This document shows, one piece after another, positions 1 through 7,564 of a stretch of 64,000 nt of DNA. Location: the NCBI GenBank assembly GCA_964616825.1, contig CAZTSX010000012.1, positions 28,509 through 92,508 of the forward strand, written 5' to 3'. Below the pieces are notes generated by a model. That model was not told where the DNA came from. It worked only from the letters and a program-made list of their open reading frames with translations, and searched no databases. Each line of letters starts with the position of its first letter. The stretch's first letter is position 1. The position numbers and the translations under genes are program-made. The stretch is from QYOJ01 sp964616825. Lineage in GTDB: Bacteria > Bacteroidota > Bacteroidia > Bacteroidales > FEN-979.

Positions 1-1951
1 AGTGACCATTAAAGAGTTGAACAATGCGTATAAAGAGGTAGAAAAGGAACTGAATCCGGGGAACAGGGAAATCCTGAAGAACTGGCCGGATAAGATCCGG
101 AGATACAAAGAGGAAATTTTTTCTTACAAAGTCAGGAATAAAGAGATTAATGTCGAGACGCATACCGAGTCGTTGTCTCATCTTCAGATACCCAAGATCT
201 CAATGCCTGCATACAGGGGATGGGGCGATATACTGAAGTGGAACCTTCGTGAGAATGTGCCCGGTGAATTTCCATATGCAGCCGGGGTATTCCCTTTCAA
301 ACGTACCAGTGAAGATCCCACCCGGATGTTCGCCGGCGAAGGAGGTCCGGAGCGAACAAACAAACGGTTTCACTATCTCTCTTTCGGGATGCCATTCGTG
401 AGGATTTCAACCGCATACGATTCTGTTACACTCTATGGATTCGATCCGGGTGAGCGCCCCGATATCTATGGGAAAATTGGTAATTCCGGAGTCTCCATAG
501 CCTGTCTGGATGACTCAAAAAAACTGCTCTCCGGTTTCGATCTGCTAAATCCGAATACCTCTGTATCCATGACCATCAATGGCCCTGCACCTTCGATGGT
601 TGGTTACTTCATGAATACAGCCATCGATCAGCAGTGTGAGAAGTATATCCGGGAACATGGCCTGGAAAAGAAGGTGGAAACAAAGATCAAAGCGATCTAT
701 AAAAAGAGAGGGACACAACGGCCTCGCTACCAGGGTAAGCTGCCGGAGGGAAATGACGGATTGGGCCTGATGTTGCTTGGTATCACCGGTGATCAGATAT
801 TGCCAAAAGAGGTGTATGAAAAGATCAAGACAGAGACGTTGCACCAGGTTCGCGGAACAATCCAGGCAGATATATTAAAAGAAGACCAGGCACAAAACAC
901 ATGCATCTTGTCGACTGATTTTGCCCTGAAGATGATGGGCGATGTTCAGGAGTATTTCATCCGGAATAATGTCAGGAATTTCTATTCGGTCTCTATCTCC
1001 GGATACCATATCGCAGAAGCAGGGGCCAACCCGATCACACAACTTGCACTGACCCTGTCTAACGGATTTACCTATGTAGAATATTATGCATCACGGGGGA
1101 TGGATGTGAATCAATTTGCCCCTAACCTCTCCTTTTTCTTCTCGAACGGACTCGATCCCGAATATGCAGTAATTGGGCGTGTAGCCAGGCTGATCTGGGC
1201 GAAGGCAATGAAGTACAAGTACAAAGCCAATCCCCGTTCACAGATGCTGAAGTATCATATCCAGACATCCGGACGGTCGCTGCATGCCCAGGAGATCGAC
1301 TTCAACGATATCCGGACAACGCTGCAAGCCTTGTATGCCATTTACGACAACTGCAACTCACTTCATACAAATGCCTACGATGAAGCCATTACTACACCCA
1401 CGGAAGAATCGGTTCGCCGGGCCATGGCCATCCAGATGATTATCAACCATGAATTGGGAGAAGCAAAGAATCAGAATCCATTACAGGGCTCCTTCATAAT
1501 CGAAGAACTCACCGATCTGGTGGAAGAAGCGGTGATGATGGAATTTGAACGGCTTTCGGAAAGGGGTGGTGTTCTTGGTGCCATGGAAACGATGTATCAA
1601 CGAAGTAAGATCCAGGAGGAATCGCTCTATTACGAGATGATGAAGAATACCGGGAAACTTCCCATCATGGGTGTGAATACCTTCCTTTCAAGCAAAGGAT
1701 CACCCACTGTTCTCCCCGGGGAGGTGATACGCTCAACAGAGGAGGAGAAACGATATCAGATAGACATGCTAAAGCAACTCCACAATACATGGGAAACGGA
1801 ATCTGCTATCGCTTTGGAAAACCTCCAACATAATACTACCCAGAATAAAAATATCTTTGAAAGCCTGATTGAAGCCACGAAAGTCTGTTCTATCGGGCAG
1901 ATTACCCACGCACTGTTTGATGTGGGCGGACAGTACAGAAGAAGCATGTAA
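1..1951 (+). CDS. icmF: Fused isobutyryl-CoA mutase IcmF, C-terminal mutase part (5' cut by window)
   Basis: Adenosylcobalamin enzyme interconverting isobutyryl-CoA and n-butyryl-CoA. The visible 649 residues match the linker and mutase half of IcmF; the B12-binding and G-protein (MeaI-like) domains of the ~1,100-residue family lie before base 1. The GTG at base 2 is therefore not taken as the start. The segment around residues 91-116 (AGVFPFKR, then RMFAGEG) and the C-terminal GGQYRRSM are family hallmarks. The specificity residues appear to be Phe110 (in RMFAGEG) and Gln298 (in DQAQNT), the isobutyryl-CoA mutase pair rather than the Tyr/Arg pair of methylmalonyl-CoA mutase; this assignment rests on my recall of the family alignment. 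buk follows after 17 bases, so the two are probably cotranscribed. Confidence 0.9.
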   Translation, partial: VTIKELNNAYKEVEKELNPGNREILKNWPDKIRRYKEEIFSYKVRNKEINVETHTESLSHLQIPKISMPAYRGWGDILKWNLRENVPGEFPYAAGVFPFKRTSEDPTRMFAGEGGPERTNKRFHYLSFGMPFVRISTAYDSVTLYGFDPGERPDIYGKIGNSGVSIACLDDSKKLLSGFDLLNPNTSVSMTINGPAPSMVGYFMNTAIDQQCEKYIREHGLEKKVETKIKAIYKKRGTQRPRYQGKLPEGNDGLGLMLLGITGDQILPKEVYEKIKTETLHQVRGTIQADILKEDQAQNTCILSTDFALKMMGDVQEYFIRNNVRNFYSVSISGYHIAEAGANPITQLALTLSNGFTYVEYYASRGMDVNQFAPNLSFFFSNGLDPEYAVIGRVARLIWAKAMKYKYKANPRSQMLKYHIQTSGRSLHAQEIDFNDIRTTLQALYAIYDNCNSLHTNAYDEAITTPTEESVRRAMAIQMIINHELGEAKNQNPLQGSFIIEELTDLVEEAVMMEFERLSERGGVLGAMETMYQRSKIQEESLYYEMMKNTGKLPIMGVNTFLSSKGSPTVLPGEVIRSTEEEKRYQIDMLKQLHNTWETESAIALENLQHNTTQNKNIFESLIEATKVCSIGQITHALFDVGGQYRRSM

Positions 1952-1968
1952 ACAGAAAAAACCTGCTT

Positions 1969-3042
1969 ATGACATTCAATATATTAGTTGTCAATCCGAA
2001 AGACAAGATGACGCAGATTGCCGTCTTTGAAGATTTTACGTTGCTTTATATTAACAACAGGAGACATTCAGCTGAAGAGCTGGCCCGGTTTTCATCCGTT
2101 TATGATCAGGTTGATTACCGGACAGATATAGTTTTTAAAGAGTTGGAAAATAATCATTTCGACACAAGTAAGGTGAAAGTGGTGATATCCCGGGGAGGAT
2201 TGATCAAGCCTGTTCACTCAGGTGTGTTTGAGGTGAGCGATATGCTGAAACACGATCTCCGTAATAGTCCGATCGGACTGGATGTCATCAATATAGGTGG
2301 ACTGGTAGCCGATGCGGTTGCAGCCCGGATTGAAGGCGCCAGAGCCCTGATTGCCGATCCCGCAGTGGTAGATGAAATGCAGGATGTTGCCCGCATCACA
2401 GGCGTTCCCGGGATAGAGCGGAAATCGATCTTTCATGCACTCAACCAGAAAGCGGTCGCAAAATTGTATGCCGAGAGCCTCAAAAAGGATTATAATGAAT
2501 TAAATCTGATCGTAGCTCATATGGGCAACGGAACAACCGTGGGAGCCCATTGCAAGGGAAAGGTGATCGATGTCAACCAGGGATTTGAAGGCGATGGACC
2601 TTTCTCAATGATCCGGTGTGGAAGCCTGCCACTGGGTGAGGTGGTAAGTATGTGCACAGATGAGGAAAAAACCAAGGAAGAGGCATTTGCATTGTTGACG
2701 CATAAAGGTGGGATCAATGCACATCTGGGCACAACCAATATCACAGAGATTGAAAACAGGATCAAGAATGGCGATAAGGAAGCCGCGTTGGTTTTTGAGG
2801 CAATGGCCTACCAGGTGTCTAAATCGATTGGCGAAATGTTTGTGGCACTTAAAGGGGAGGTGGATGCTATTCTCCTGACCGGCGACCTGGCTCATTCCGA
2901 GGTTGTGGTCAACAGTATCCGTGATCATGTCGATAAACTTGGTCAGGTGATCGTCTTTGCCGGCGACAACGAAACTCAGGCCATGGCCTCCAATGCGTTG
3001 CGTGTGATAAAAGGAGAGATAGAGGTTTCGGAATACAAGTAG
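1969..3042 (+). CDS. buk: Butyrate (or branched-chain fatty acid) kinase
   Basis: ASKHA-fold acyl kinase making ATP from butyryl- or isobutyryl-phosphate (reversible). At 357 residues it has the family's usual length. Visible family motifs are the SRGGL segment near residue 74, the GIERKSIFHALNQKA segment in the middle, and the phosphate-binding AHMGNGTTVGAH near residue 184. ATG start 17 bases after icmF, with no good Shine-Dalgarno. Pairing with a mutase that makes or uses isobutyryl-CoA suggests the physiological substrate could be isobutyrate from valine. No phosphotransbutyrylase is in view; it may lie upstream of the window. Confidence 0.9.
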   Translation: MTFNILVVNPKDKMTQIAVFEDFTLLYINNRRHSAEELARFSSVYDQVDYRTDIVFKELENNHFDTSKVKVVISRGGLIKPVHSGVFEVSDMLKHDLRNSPIGLDVINIGGLVADAVAARIEGARALIADPAVVDEMQDVARITGVPGIERKSIFHALNQKAVAKLYAESLKKDYNELNLIVAHMGNGTTVGAHCKGKVIDVNQGFEGDGPFSMIRCGSLPLGEVVSMCTDEEKTKEEAFALLTHKGGINAHLGTTNITEIENRIKNGDKEAALVFEAMAYQVSKSIGEMFVALKGEVDAILLTGDLAHSEVVVNSIRDHVDKLGQVIVFAGDNETQAMASNALRVIKGEIEVSEYK

Positions 3043-3045
3043 AAT

Positions 3046-3075
3046 GAAATACAGAAATACAGAAATACGAAATAC
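3046..3075. repeat. Tandem 7-8 bp array (GAAATACA type)
   Basis: Between buk and the MBL gene. Four consecutive units: GAAATACA, GAAATACA, GAAATAC, GAAATAC. Same design, with a different unit, as the arrays at 5024, 7461, 8640, 9108, 16311, 27432 and 53321. Function unknown. Confidence 0.7.
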
Positions 3076-3122
3076 AACAAAATTCGAATACTTTTACCTT
3101 CCACAATCTACATTCTAATTTT

Positions 3123-3965
3123 ATGAAGCTCTATCCTATTTATACCGGGAACCTGATGCTTGACGGTGGTGCGATGTTTGGCGTGGTGCCCAAAGTGATG
3201 TGGAGCAAACTCTATCCATGTGATGAAAACAACCTCTGCAACTGGTCAATGCGTTGTTTGCTGATTGATACCGGGGACCGTAAGATCCTGATCGACTGCG
3301 GGATTGGTGATAAGCAGTCGAAAAAGTTCATGGGACACTACTTCCTCAATGGAGAGGATAGCCTCGATGGATCGCTTGCCAAATTGGGCTTTTCAGTGGA
3401 TGACATCACAGATGTGATCCTGACACATCTCCATTTTGATCATGCAGGAGGAGCGATCCGTTGGAATGAGGGCAAAACAGATTATATCCCTACCTTCACC
3501 AATGCCATCTACCGGACAAGTAAGCAGCAGTGGGAATGGGCCACCCACCCGAACAGCCGGGAAAAAGCTTCATTCCTGAAAGAGAACATCCTGCCAATCA
3601 AAGAAAAAGGAACGCTGAAGCTGATTGACTCAGAAACGGAGATCTATCCGGGAATCTCGGTCAGGTTATTTCACGGCCATACCGAAGGCCAGGTGATCCC
3701 GTTTATTCAGGTTAAAGGCAAAACGATTGTCTACATGGCAGATCTCCTCCCGTCCACAGCGCATATTCCGTTACCCTATGTAATGGCTTACGACACCCGC
3801 CCGCTGATAACGCTGGATGAAAAAGAGAAATTCCTGAATGAAGCGGCCGGGAAAGGATACATCCTGTTCTTCGAACACGATATCAACAATGAATGTTGTA
3901 CCGTGAAGCAAACGGAAAAAGGCGTGAGGATAAAAAAGGCGTTTGCGTTTTCAGAAATCCTGTAG
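3123..3965 (+). CDS. MBL-fold metallohydrolase
   Basis: Metallo-beta-lactamase-fold hydrolase of 280 residues. The zinc motif THLHFDHAGG gives H102, H104, D106 and H107. A third-ligand histidine lies in FHGHTEGQ, a bridging aspartate in YMADLLPS, and a last histidine in FFEHD, so a dinuclear site looks complete. There is no signal peptide, so it is cytoplasmic. The fold is used by lactonases, glyoxalases and phosphodiesterases; the overall pattern is closest to N-acyl-homoserine-lactonase-like or generic YtnP-type enzymes, but substrate cannot be read from sequence. The stop codon lies inside the left arm of the hairpin at 3962-4008. Confidence 0.8.
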   Translation: MKLYPIYTGNLMLDGGAMFGVVPKVMWSKLYPCDENNLCNWSMRCLLIDTGDRKILIDCGIGDKQSKKFMGHYFLNGEDSLDGSLAKLGFSVDDITDVILTHLHFDHAGGAIRWNEGKTDYIPTFTNAIYRTSKQQWEWATHPNSREKASFLKENILPIKEKGTLKLIDSETEIYPGISVRLFHGHTEGQVIPFIQVKGKTIVYMADLLPSTAHIPLPYVMAYDTRPLITLDEKEKFLNEAAGKGYILFFEHDINNECCTVKQTEKGVRIKKAFAFSEIL

Positions 3966-4008
3966 GGACGGGGCATGCCCCGTCACCACAGGCATGCCTC
4001 GTCCCTAC
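3962..4008. repeat. GC-rich palindromic element between convergent genes
   Basis: An 18-base left arm (3962-3979) and right arm (3991-4008) pair with one mismatch. In addition, 3967-3984 is by itself a perfect 18-base palindrome built on GGGGCATGCCCC. It sits between the convergent ends of the MBL gene and tdh and could terminate transcription both ways, though no T-tract follows. It looks like a REP-type mobile palindrome. Confidence 0.7.
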
Positions 4009-4015
4009 CAGGCAA

Positions 4016-4963
4016 TCACCCCAATTTATTCTGAATTTCATCAATCATCACCTCTGTCATGTGTGGAAGATCATAATCGTAGGTCAATCCCCAATCTTTT
4101 TGCGCGACACTGTCGTCGATCGAATTCGGCCATGAATCGGCAATCGCCTGACGGAAATCGGGCTTGTACTTAATCTCAAAATCAGGAATATGCTTCTTGA
4201 TCTGTTCCGCCAGCATGTGAGGGGTGAAACTGATCCCTGCAACGTTGTAGCTTGATCTCAGACTGAGTCTGGACGAGTCCGCTTCCATCACATCGATGGT
4301 TGCTTTAATAGCATCCGGCATGAACATCATCGGAAGAGCGCTCTCTGAGCTGAGGAAGCTCTTGTATTTTTTCTTTTTGATCGCATCATAAAAGATCTCT
4401 ACGGCATAATCGGTGGTGCCTCCACCGGGTTCGGTCTTGTAGCTGATCAACCCGGGATACCTTAAGCTTCTTGTATCGACACCGTATTTCTGGTAGTAGT
4501 ATTCAATCCATCGTTCGCCTGCCAGTTTACTGATTCCGTATACCGTATTAGGCTCCATAACAGTATATTGGGGCGTGTTCATTCGGGGGGTAGTAGGGCC
4601 AAAAACAGCGATGGAACTGGGCCAGAAGAGCTTCTTCAGTTTCACCTCTCTGGCTAGTTCAAGCACATTCATCAGACTGCGCATATTGATTTCCCAGGCG
4701 GGCAACGGACGTTTCTCGGCGTTCCCGGAGAGGATAGCTGCCAGGTGGTAAATCTGAGTGATGTTTTCGTGTTCAACGATCAACTGTAACTTTGCTTTAT
4801 CCAACACATCCAGGATTTCAAAAGGACCGGATTTGGCTATGTCGGTTGGAGCAGGCCTGATATCCGTAGCAATCACGTTGCTGTTGCCATACATTTTCCG
4901 TAATTCAAGAGTCAGTTCCGAACCGATCTGCCCAGAGCAACCAATAACCAGTATTTTTTCCAT
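4016..4963 (-). CDS. tdh: L-threonine 3-dehydrogenase, SDR (epimerase-like) type
   Basis: NAD-dependent oxidation of L-threonine to 2-amino-3-ketobutyrate, by the short-chain (UDP-galactose-epimerase-like) TDH family rather than the zinc MDR family. 315 residues. Rossmann motif GCSGQIG at residues 8-14, PSS at 115-117, catalytic YxxxK as Y142/K146 in VYGISK, and the TDH-typical RYPGLISYKTEPGGG and PMMFMPDAI segments. I start at the ATG at 4963 (MEKILVIG), because the ten residues before it in the longer frame are not family-like. No kbl (2-amino-3-ketobutyrate ligase) is adjacent. Confidence 0.85.
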   Translation of the reverse strand: MEKILVIGCSGQIGSELTLELRKMYGNSNVIATDIRPAPTDIAKSGPFEILDVLDKAKLQLIVEHENITQIYHLAAILSGNAEKRPLPAWEINMRSLMNVLELAREVKLKKLFWPSSIAVFGPTTPRMNTPQYTVMEPNTVYGISKLAGERWIEYYYQKYGVDTRSLRYPGLISYKTEPGGGTTDYAVEIFYDAIKKKKYKSFLSSESALPMMFMPDAIKATIDVMEADSSRLSLRSSYNVAGISFTPHMLAEQIKKHIPDFEIKYKPDFRQAIADSWPNSIDDSVAQKDWGLTYDYDLPHMTEVMIDEIQNKLG

Positions 4964-5023
4964 CTGGAGAGGAGTTATTCGTTTCAGATGCAAAAATAGA
5001 AAGATTAGGATAGAAAAACGAAT

Positions 5024-5059
5024 GGCTGGACAGGTTAGACACGTTGGACAGGTTAGACG
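5024..5059. repeat. Tandem 9 bp array (GGTTAGACA type)
   Basis: Upstream of tdh. Four 9-mers in register: GGCTGGACA, GGTTAGACA, CGTTGGACA, GGTTAGACG. Confidence 0.7.
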
Positions 5060-5114
5060 AGCGGACTACCGAACTGTGAAAAAATTACGATCCTTAAAGT
5101 GATCTCCGCGTATA

Positions 5115-5666
5115 TCAGTGAGTTTCATTCCGTTTAAATCCGATCAGCCTGCGGTTGTCCTGATCTTCCTGCTGCTTTTTGGCCTGCTCCAACTGCTTGA
5201 GGTATTCAAAGATCAGCAGGATTTTTTTATCGTGTCGCGAAAGGGCTTGTTCAATCTTTTGCAGTTTCAGCAGAATGTCTTTATGCGTTAACACCATTTC
5301 TCGGACTTTCACAAAGACCTCTATGATCCGGATGCTCATTTTCATGGCCCGTTCGCTCCTCAATACATTGGCTAACATCAACACGCCATGCTCGGTAAAA
5401 GCATATGGTAAATGGCCTCCTAGATGCTGTTTGGAAGGTATCGCATTTTGCGATACCATAATATCCGTTTCTTTTTCCGTCAACCTGAACATAAAGCTTT
5501 CAGGAAAACGCTGTATGTTTCTTTTGACCTGTTCACGCAGACGAATGGCTTTTACCTCATAGAGTTCTGCCAGATCCTTGTCTAACATGATCTTTTTCCC
5601 CCGGATCAGGTATATTTTACTGATGATGGCTTCCTGCGGAACTTTCATCGCATTGAGATCATTCAT
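5115..5666 (-). CDS. ORF6N domain-containing protein
   Basis: 183 residues. Residues ~12-100 form an ORF6N (KilA-N-related, phage-antirepressor-like) DNA-binding domain: SKIYLIRGKKIMLDKDLAELY, then RFPESFMFRLTEKE, then YAFTEHGVLMLANVL. A charged coiled-coil-like tail follows (KLQKIEQALSRHDKK to the end). Such genes are abundant in Bacteroidota, usually as solitary accessory genes of unknown role. A fragment of a second copy lies just upstream at 5694-5770, which points to a recombination hot spot. Confidence 0.85.
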   Translation of the reverse strand: MNDLNAMKVPQEAIISKIYLIRGKKIMLDKDLAELYEVKAIRLREQVKRNIQRFPESFMFRLTEKETDIMVSQNAIPSKQHLGGHLPYAFTEHGVLMLANVLRSERAMKMSIRIIEVFVKVREMVLTHKDILLKLQKIEQALSRHDKKILLIFEYLKQLEQAKKQQEDQDNRRLIGFKRNETH

Positions 5667-5693
5667 AATTGCGGTCTTACATGAGTAATGGTA

Positions 5694-5770
5694 CTACTCT
5701 TAGAAATCTGATGTCGCAGATTGCGATTTCAAGTTTTCGAACTCCTCTTTTGTGAGACGGAACATAAAAT
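5694..5770 (-). pseudogene. Fragment of a second ORF6N gene
   Basis: Minus-strand translation reads SPENFMFRLTKEEFENLKSQ then SATSDF and stop. It corresponds to the FPESFMFRLTEKE region of the neighbouring ORF6N protein but is a distinct sequence. A stop codon lies two codons before the fragment, and the downstream half of the domain is missing. Confidence 0.6.
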
Positions 5771-5890
5771 TTTCCGGGGACCATCAATGCAATCTTTTCG
5801 CTCATAGGTATCGGTTTTATTTTCCCATTAATCGGATTAAAGGCGAAAAGGTTATACGTCGGCTGACGCTTTTTTCTAAAATCAATCAGC

Positions 5891-5926
5891 TTTCTCCCCC
5901 GGGTGGGGGAGGCCAGGTGGGGGCTG
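5891..5926. repeat. GC-rich hairpin repeat, copy 1
   Basis: A C5-GGG-TG5 core followed by GGCCAGGTGGGGG. In reverse complement it has the same layout as the copies at 16272-16307 and 23056-23094: CCCCCACC, then a GGCC core, then C-rich and G-rich arms. It sits directly before the HTH remnant at 5932. Confidence 0.6.
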
Positions 5927-5931
5927 AAAAG

Positions 5932-6045
5932 GACGAGCTGCTCATGCAGTTTAAAAAAGTGGAAAAACTACCGGGCGATAAGAAAAAACTCGTCAAAGAA
6001 TTTCTGGATGCATTCCTGTTTAAAGATATTAACAGAAACAGTTAG
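5932..6045 (+). pseudogene. C-terminal remnant of an XRE/HTH-type regulator
   Basis: Reads DELLMQFKKVEKLPGDKKKL and then VKEFLDAFLFKDINRNS to a stop. This is the C-terminal helix pair typical of small XRE-family regulators (MQFKKVEKLP...KEFLDAFLF). The helix-turn-helix N-terminus is absent and is replaced by the GC-rich repeat, so the gene is dead or truncated. The longer open frame back to 5752 has no family resemblance. Confidence 0.55.
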
Positions 6046-6062
6046 TTCTTTAGTACAAAGTT

Positions 6063-6551
6063 TTACTTGAAATAGCTAATTGGTGTAATATCTTTAAAAT
6101 AATATGTCCGTATAAATTTTCCTTTAATAATTTGACTTATAAAAACATAATTTGCCCCGAAATAACTGCTTCTATTATTTATCGCTGTCGTGTCAAATTT
6201 TTCTGTAAACAGTTTTAAAGGATCCGCAAACTTAACGTATTCTAATAGTCTACATTCATAATCAGGCCTATTTGAATAATTAAATACAATATTCCGAGAA
6301 CAATTCCAAACAGATGAACTTACTTGTTTATCTATTTCGTTTATTCTCTCAATCATCCAAAGAGTATCACAGCTGAATAGATCATCATATATACCATTCT
6401 TTAAAGCTTGCTCCCTGCTCCATTTCGCACTGATCGCACAAGTACAAAAACCTTTCTGCTTCCTGTAAAGGTTTTTGATTAGAATTTGCCTATTTGATGA
6501 ACAAGAAATAAATATGACTATTACTATTATTGACAGTACTTTAATTTTCAT
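6063..6551 (-). CDS. Small hypothetical lipoprotein
   Basis: 162 residues starting MKIKVLSIIVIVIFISCSSN: a signal peptide with a lipobox cysteine at residue 17. The mature part has four further cysteines (two in FCTCA, one each in FSCDTL and VWNCSRN) plus one in YECRLLEY. I recognise no family. The gene is clearly AT-rich relative to the flanking genes, suggesting recent acquisition. Its ATG overlaps, as ATGA, the frame-corrected stop of the upstream broken gene, which suggests the two were once translationally coupled. Confidence 0.7.
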   Translation of the reverse strand: MKIKVLSIIVIVIFISCSSNRQILIKNLYRKQKGFCTCAISAKWSREQALKNGIYDDLFSCDTLWMIERINEIDKQVSSSVWNCSRNIVFNYSNRPDYECRLLEYVKFADPLKLFTEKFDTTAINNRSSYFGANYVFISQIIKGKFIRTYYFKDITPISYFK

Positions 6552-7157
6552 TTTCTTCGATAATTATATGGTAAGCCAATAGGTATACTTCCCTTCCAAC
6601 CAACAATTATTGGATAAAAAAGGCTATTTCCTCTTTTATCAATTTTAAAAAGAAAACATCATATTGACCAGTAGCAAGTATTCCAAGATTCCCGAAAAGC
6701 CAGATCGAATTGTTTGATCCTTTTAAATAATCTATTCTGTAGAAATGGTCATAATCGAATAGTTTATACTCCTTTTTCCAGATCGTATTTAAATTTGAGT
6801 CTATTTTCATAATTAACAACTTTTCCGCATATATAGGAGGATATGAGATAGATCCGAAAAGAAGAAACTGATGATTCTGTGCTTTACAAATCTTGAATAT
6901 CCGGGTCACAGTATCAGAGAAAACCACCTGCCTGCTGAGCGTATCACTTGCTGATCTGATTTTGTAGATAAGACCTTTGTAAGCGCTAGGTTGATTATTA
7001 TATCCCGCGTATCCTACTGCGTAGAAAGAACCTGGGAGATCTTCGGTTATATCAAGTACGCGCTCATCCCGTGGATTCTGAAATAGAACCTCGAAACCTG
7101 ATTGAGCATTTACAGAAAAAAAGCAAACAAAAAAATAACACTAAAAAATAATCTCAT
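6548..7157 (-). pseudogene. Secreted hypothetical protein broken by two homopolymer frameshifts
   Basis: Start ATG at 7157 gives MRLFFSVIFLFAFF, a signal peptide that runs into a stop after a T7 tract (7116-7122). One extra T restores SVNAQSGFEVLFQNPRDE and a continuous frame. Near 6645 an A4 run stops the frame early. One extra A gives FFLKIDKRGNSLFYP, and LKIDKNGN-like text is common in Bacteroidota secreted repeat proteins. The frame then ends in a TGA that overlaps the ATG of the next gene. The corrected product would be 203 residues. The middle (AVGYAGYNN, WKKEYKLFDYDHFYR, IWLFGNLG) resembles beta-propeller-type repeats. Both indels lie in homopolymers, so consensus error is possible. 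Only 6607-6927 is left as an open frame without correction. Confidence 0.6.
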
Positions 7158-7460
7158 TATCTAAAAATAAAATATGGATGATCTCTATTCAAGTTTTGAG
7201 ACTATCCGGATTTTCTGTAGGGTAACAACTATCTTCTGCCCCCTGTTGGCTCATTCGTATCAATCCAGTAATTCACTATTTTGAATACCTCCAACTCCTT
7301 CAATTCCTTTGTTAATTGGATGAACTGATGCTGCTCTTTGTTGCATCAATTGAACAATATCAGAAAAAAATAGAAATTGAAGATATTTCACTCAGTAAAG
7401 TTATGTATAAATGTCATATGGATATCAATTTTATAATTTCATGCCCCCTTTTTTCCCTAA
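7158..7460. other. AT-rich intergenic region without a convincing gene
   Basis: About 300 bases between the broken secreted gene and the array upstream of cysS. On the minus strand a 28-codon frame (7346 down to 7260) reads MQQRAASVHPINKGIEGVGG then IQNSELLD and stop. It may be the tail of a decayed gene but is too short to name. I see no RNA gene. Confidence 0.5.
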
Positions 7461-7518
7461 TGACCATATTGACCTTACTGACTTCCTGACCTTCTATCCT
7501 CCTGATCTCTTGGCTGCC
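7461..7518. repeat. Tandem 8-9 bp array (TGACCTTC type) upstream of cysS
   Basis: Seven adjoining units: TGACCATAT, TGACCTTAC, TGACTTCC, TGACCTTC, TATCCTCC, TGATCTCT, TGGCTGCC. They degrade toward cysS. A TAATTTTG box (7538-7545) that fits the TAnnTTTG -7 element follows 20 bases later. Confidence 0.65.
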
Positions 7519-7564
7519 ATGAATTCATTAAATTTCCTAATTTTGTAGCAGAATACGTTGATCC

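Noticed and set aside
2..1951. Full-length 649-residue methylmalonyl-CoA mutase starting at GTG
   Set aside because: The N-terminus corresponds to the IcmF linker, and the specificity residues and C-terminus are IcmF-type; the gene is cut by the window edge.
3962..4008. Rho-independent terminator
   Set aside because: Stem is strong but there is no T-tract on either strand, so it is listed as a palindromic repeat with possible terminator function only.
5752..5931. N-terminal extension of the HTH remnant as a 97-residue protein
   Set aside because: The upstream part translates repeat and antisense-ORF6N sequence and has no HTH.
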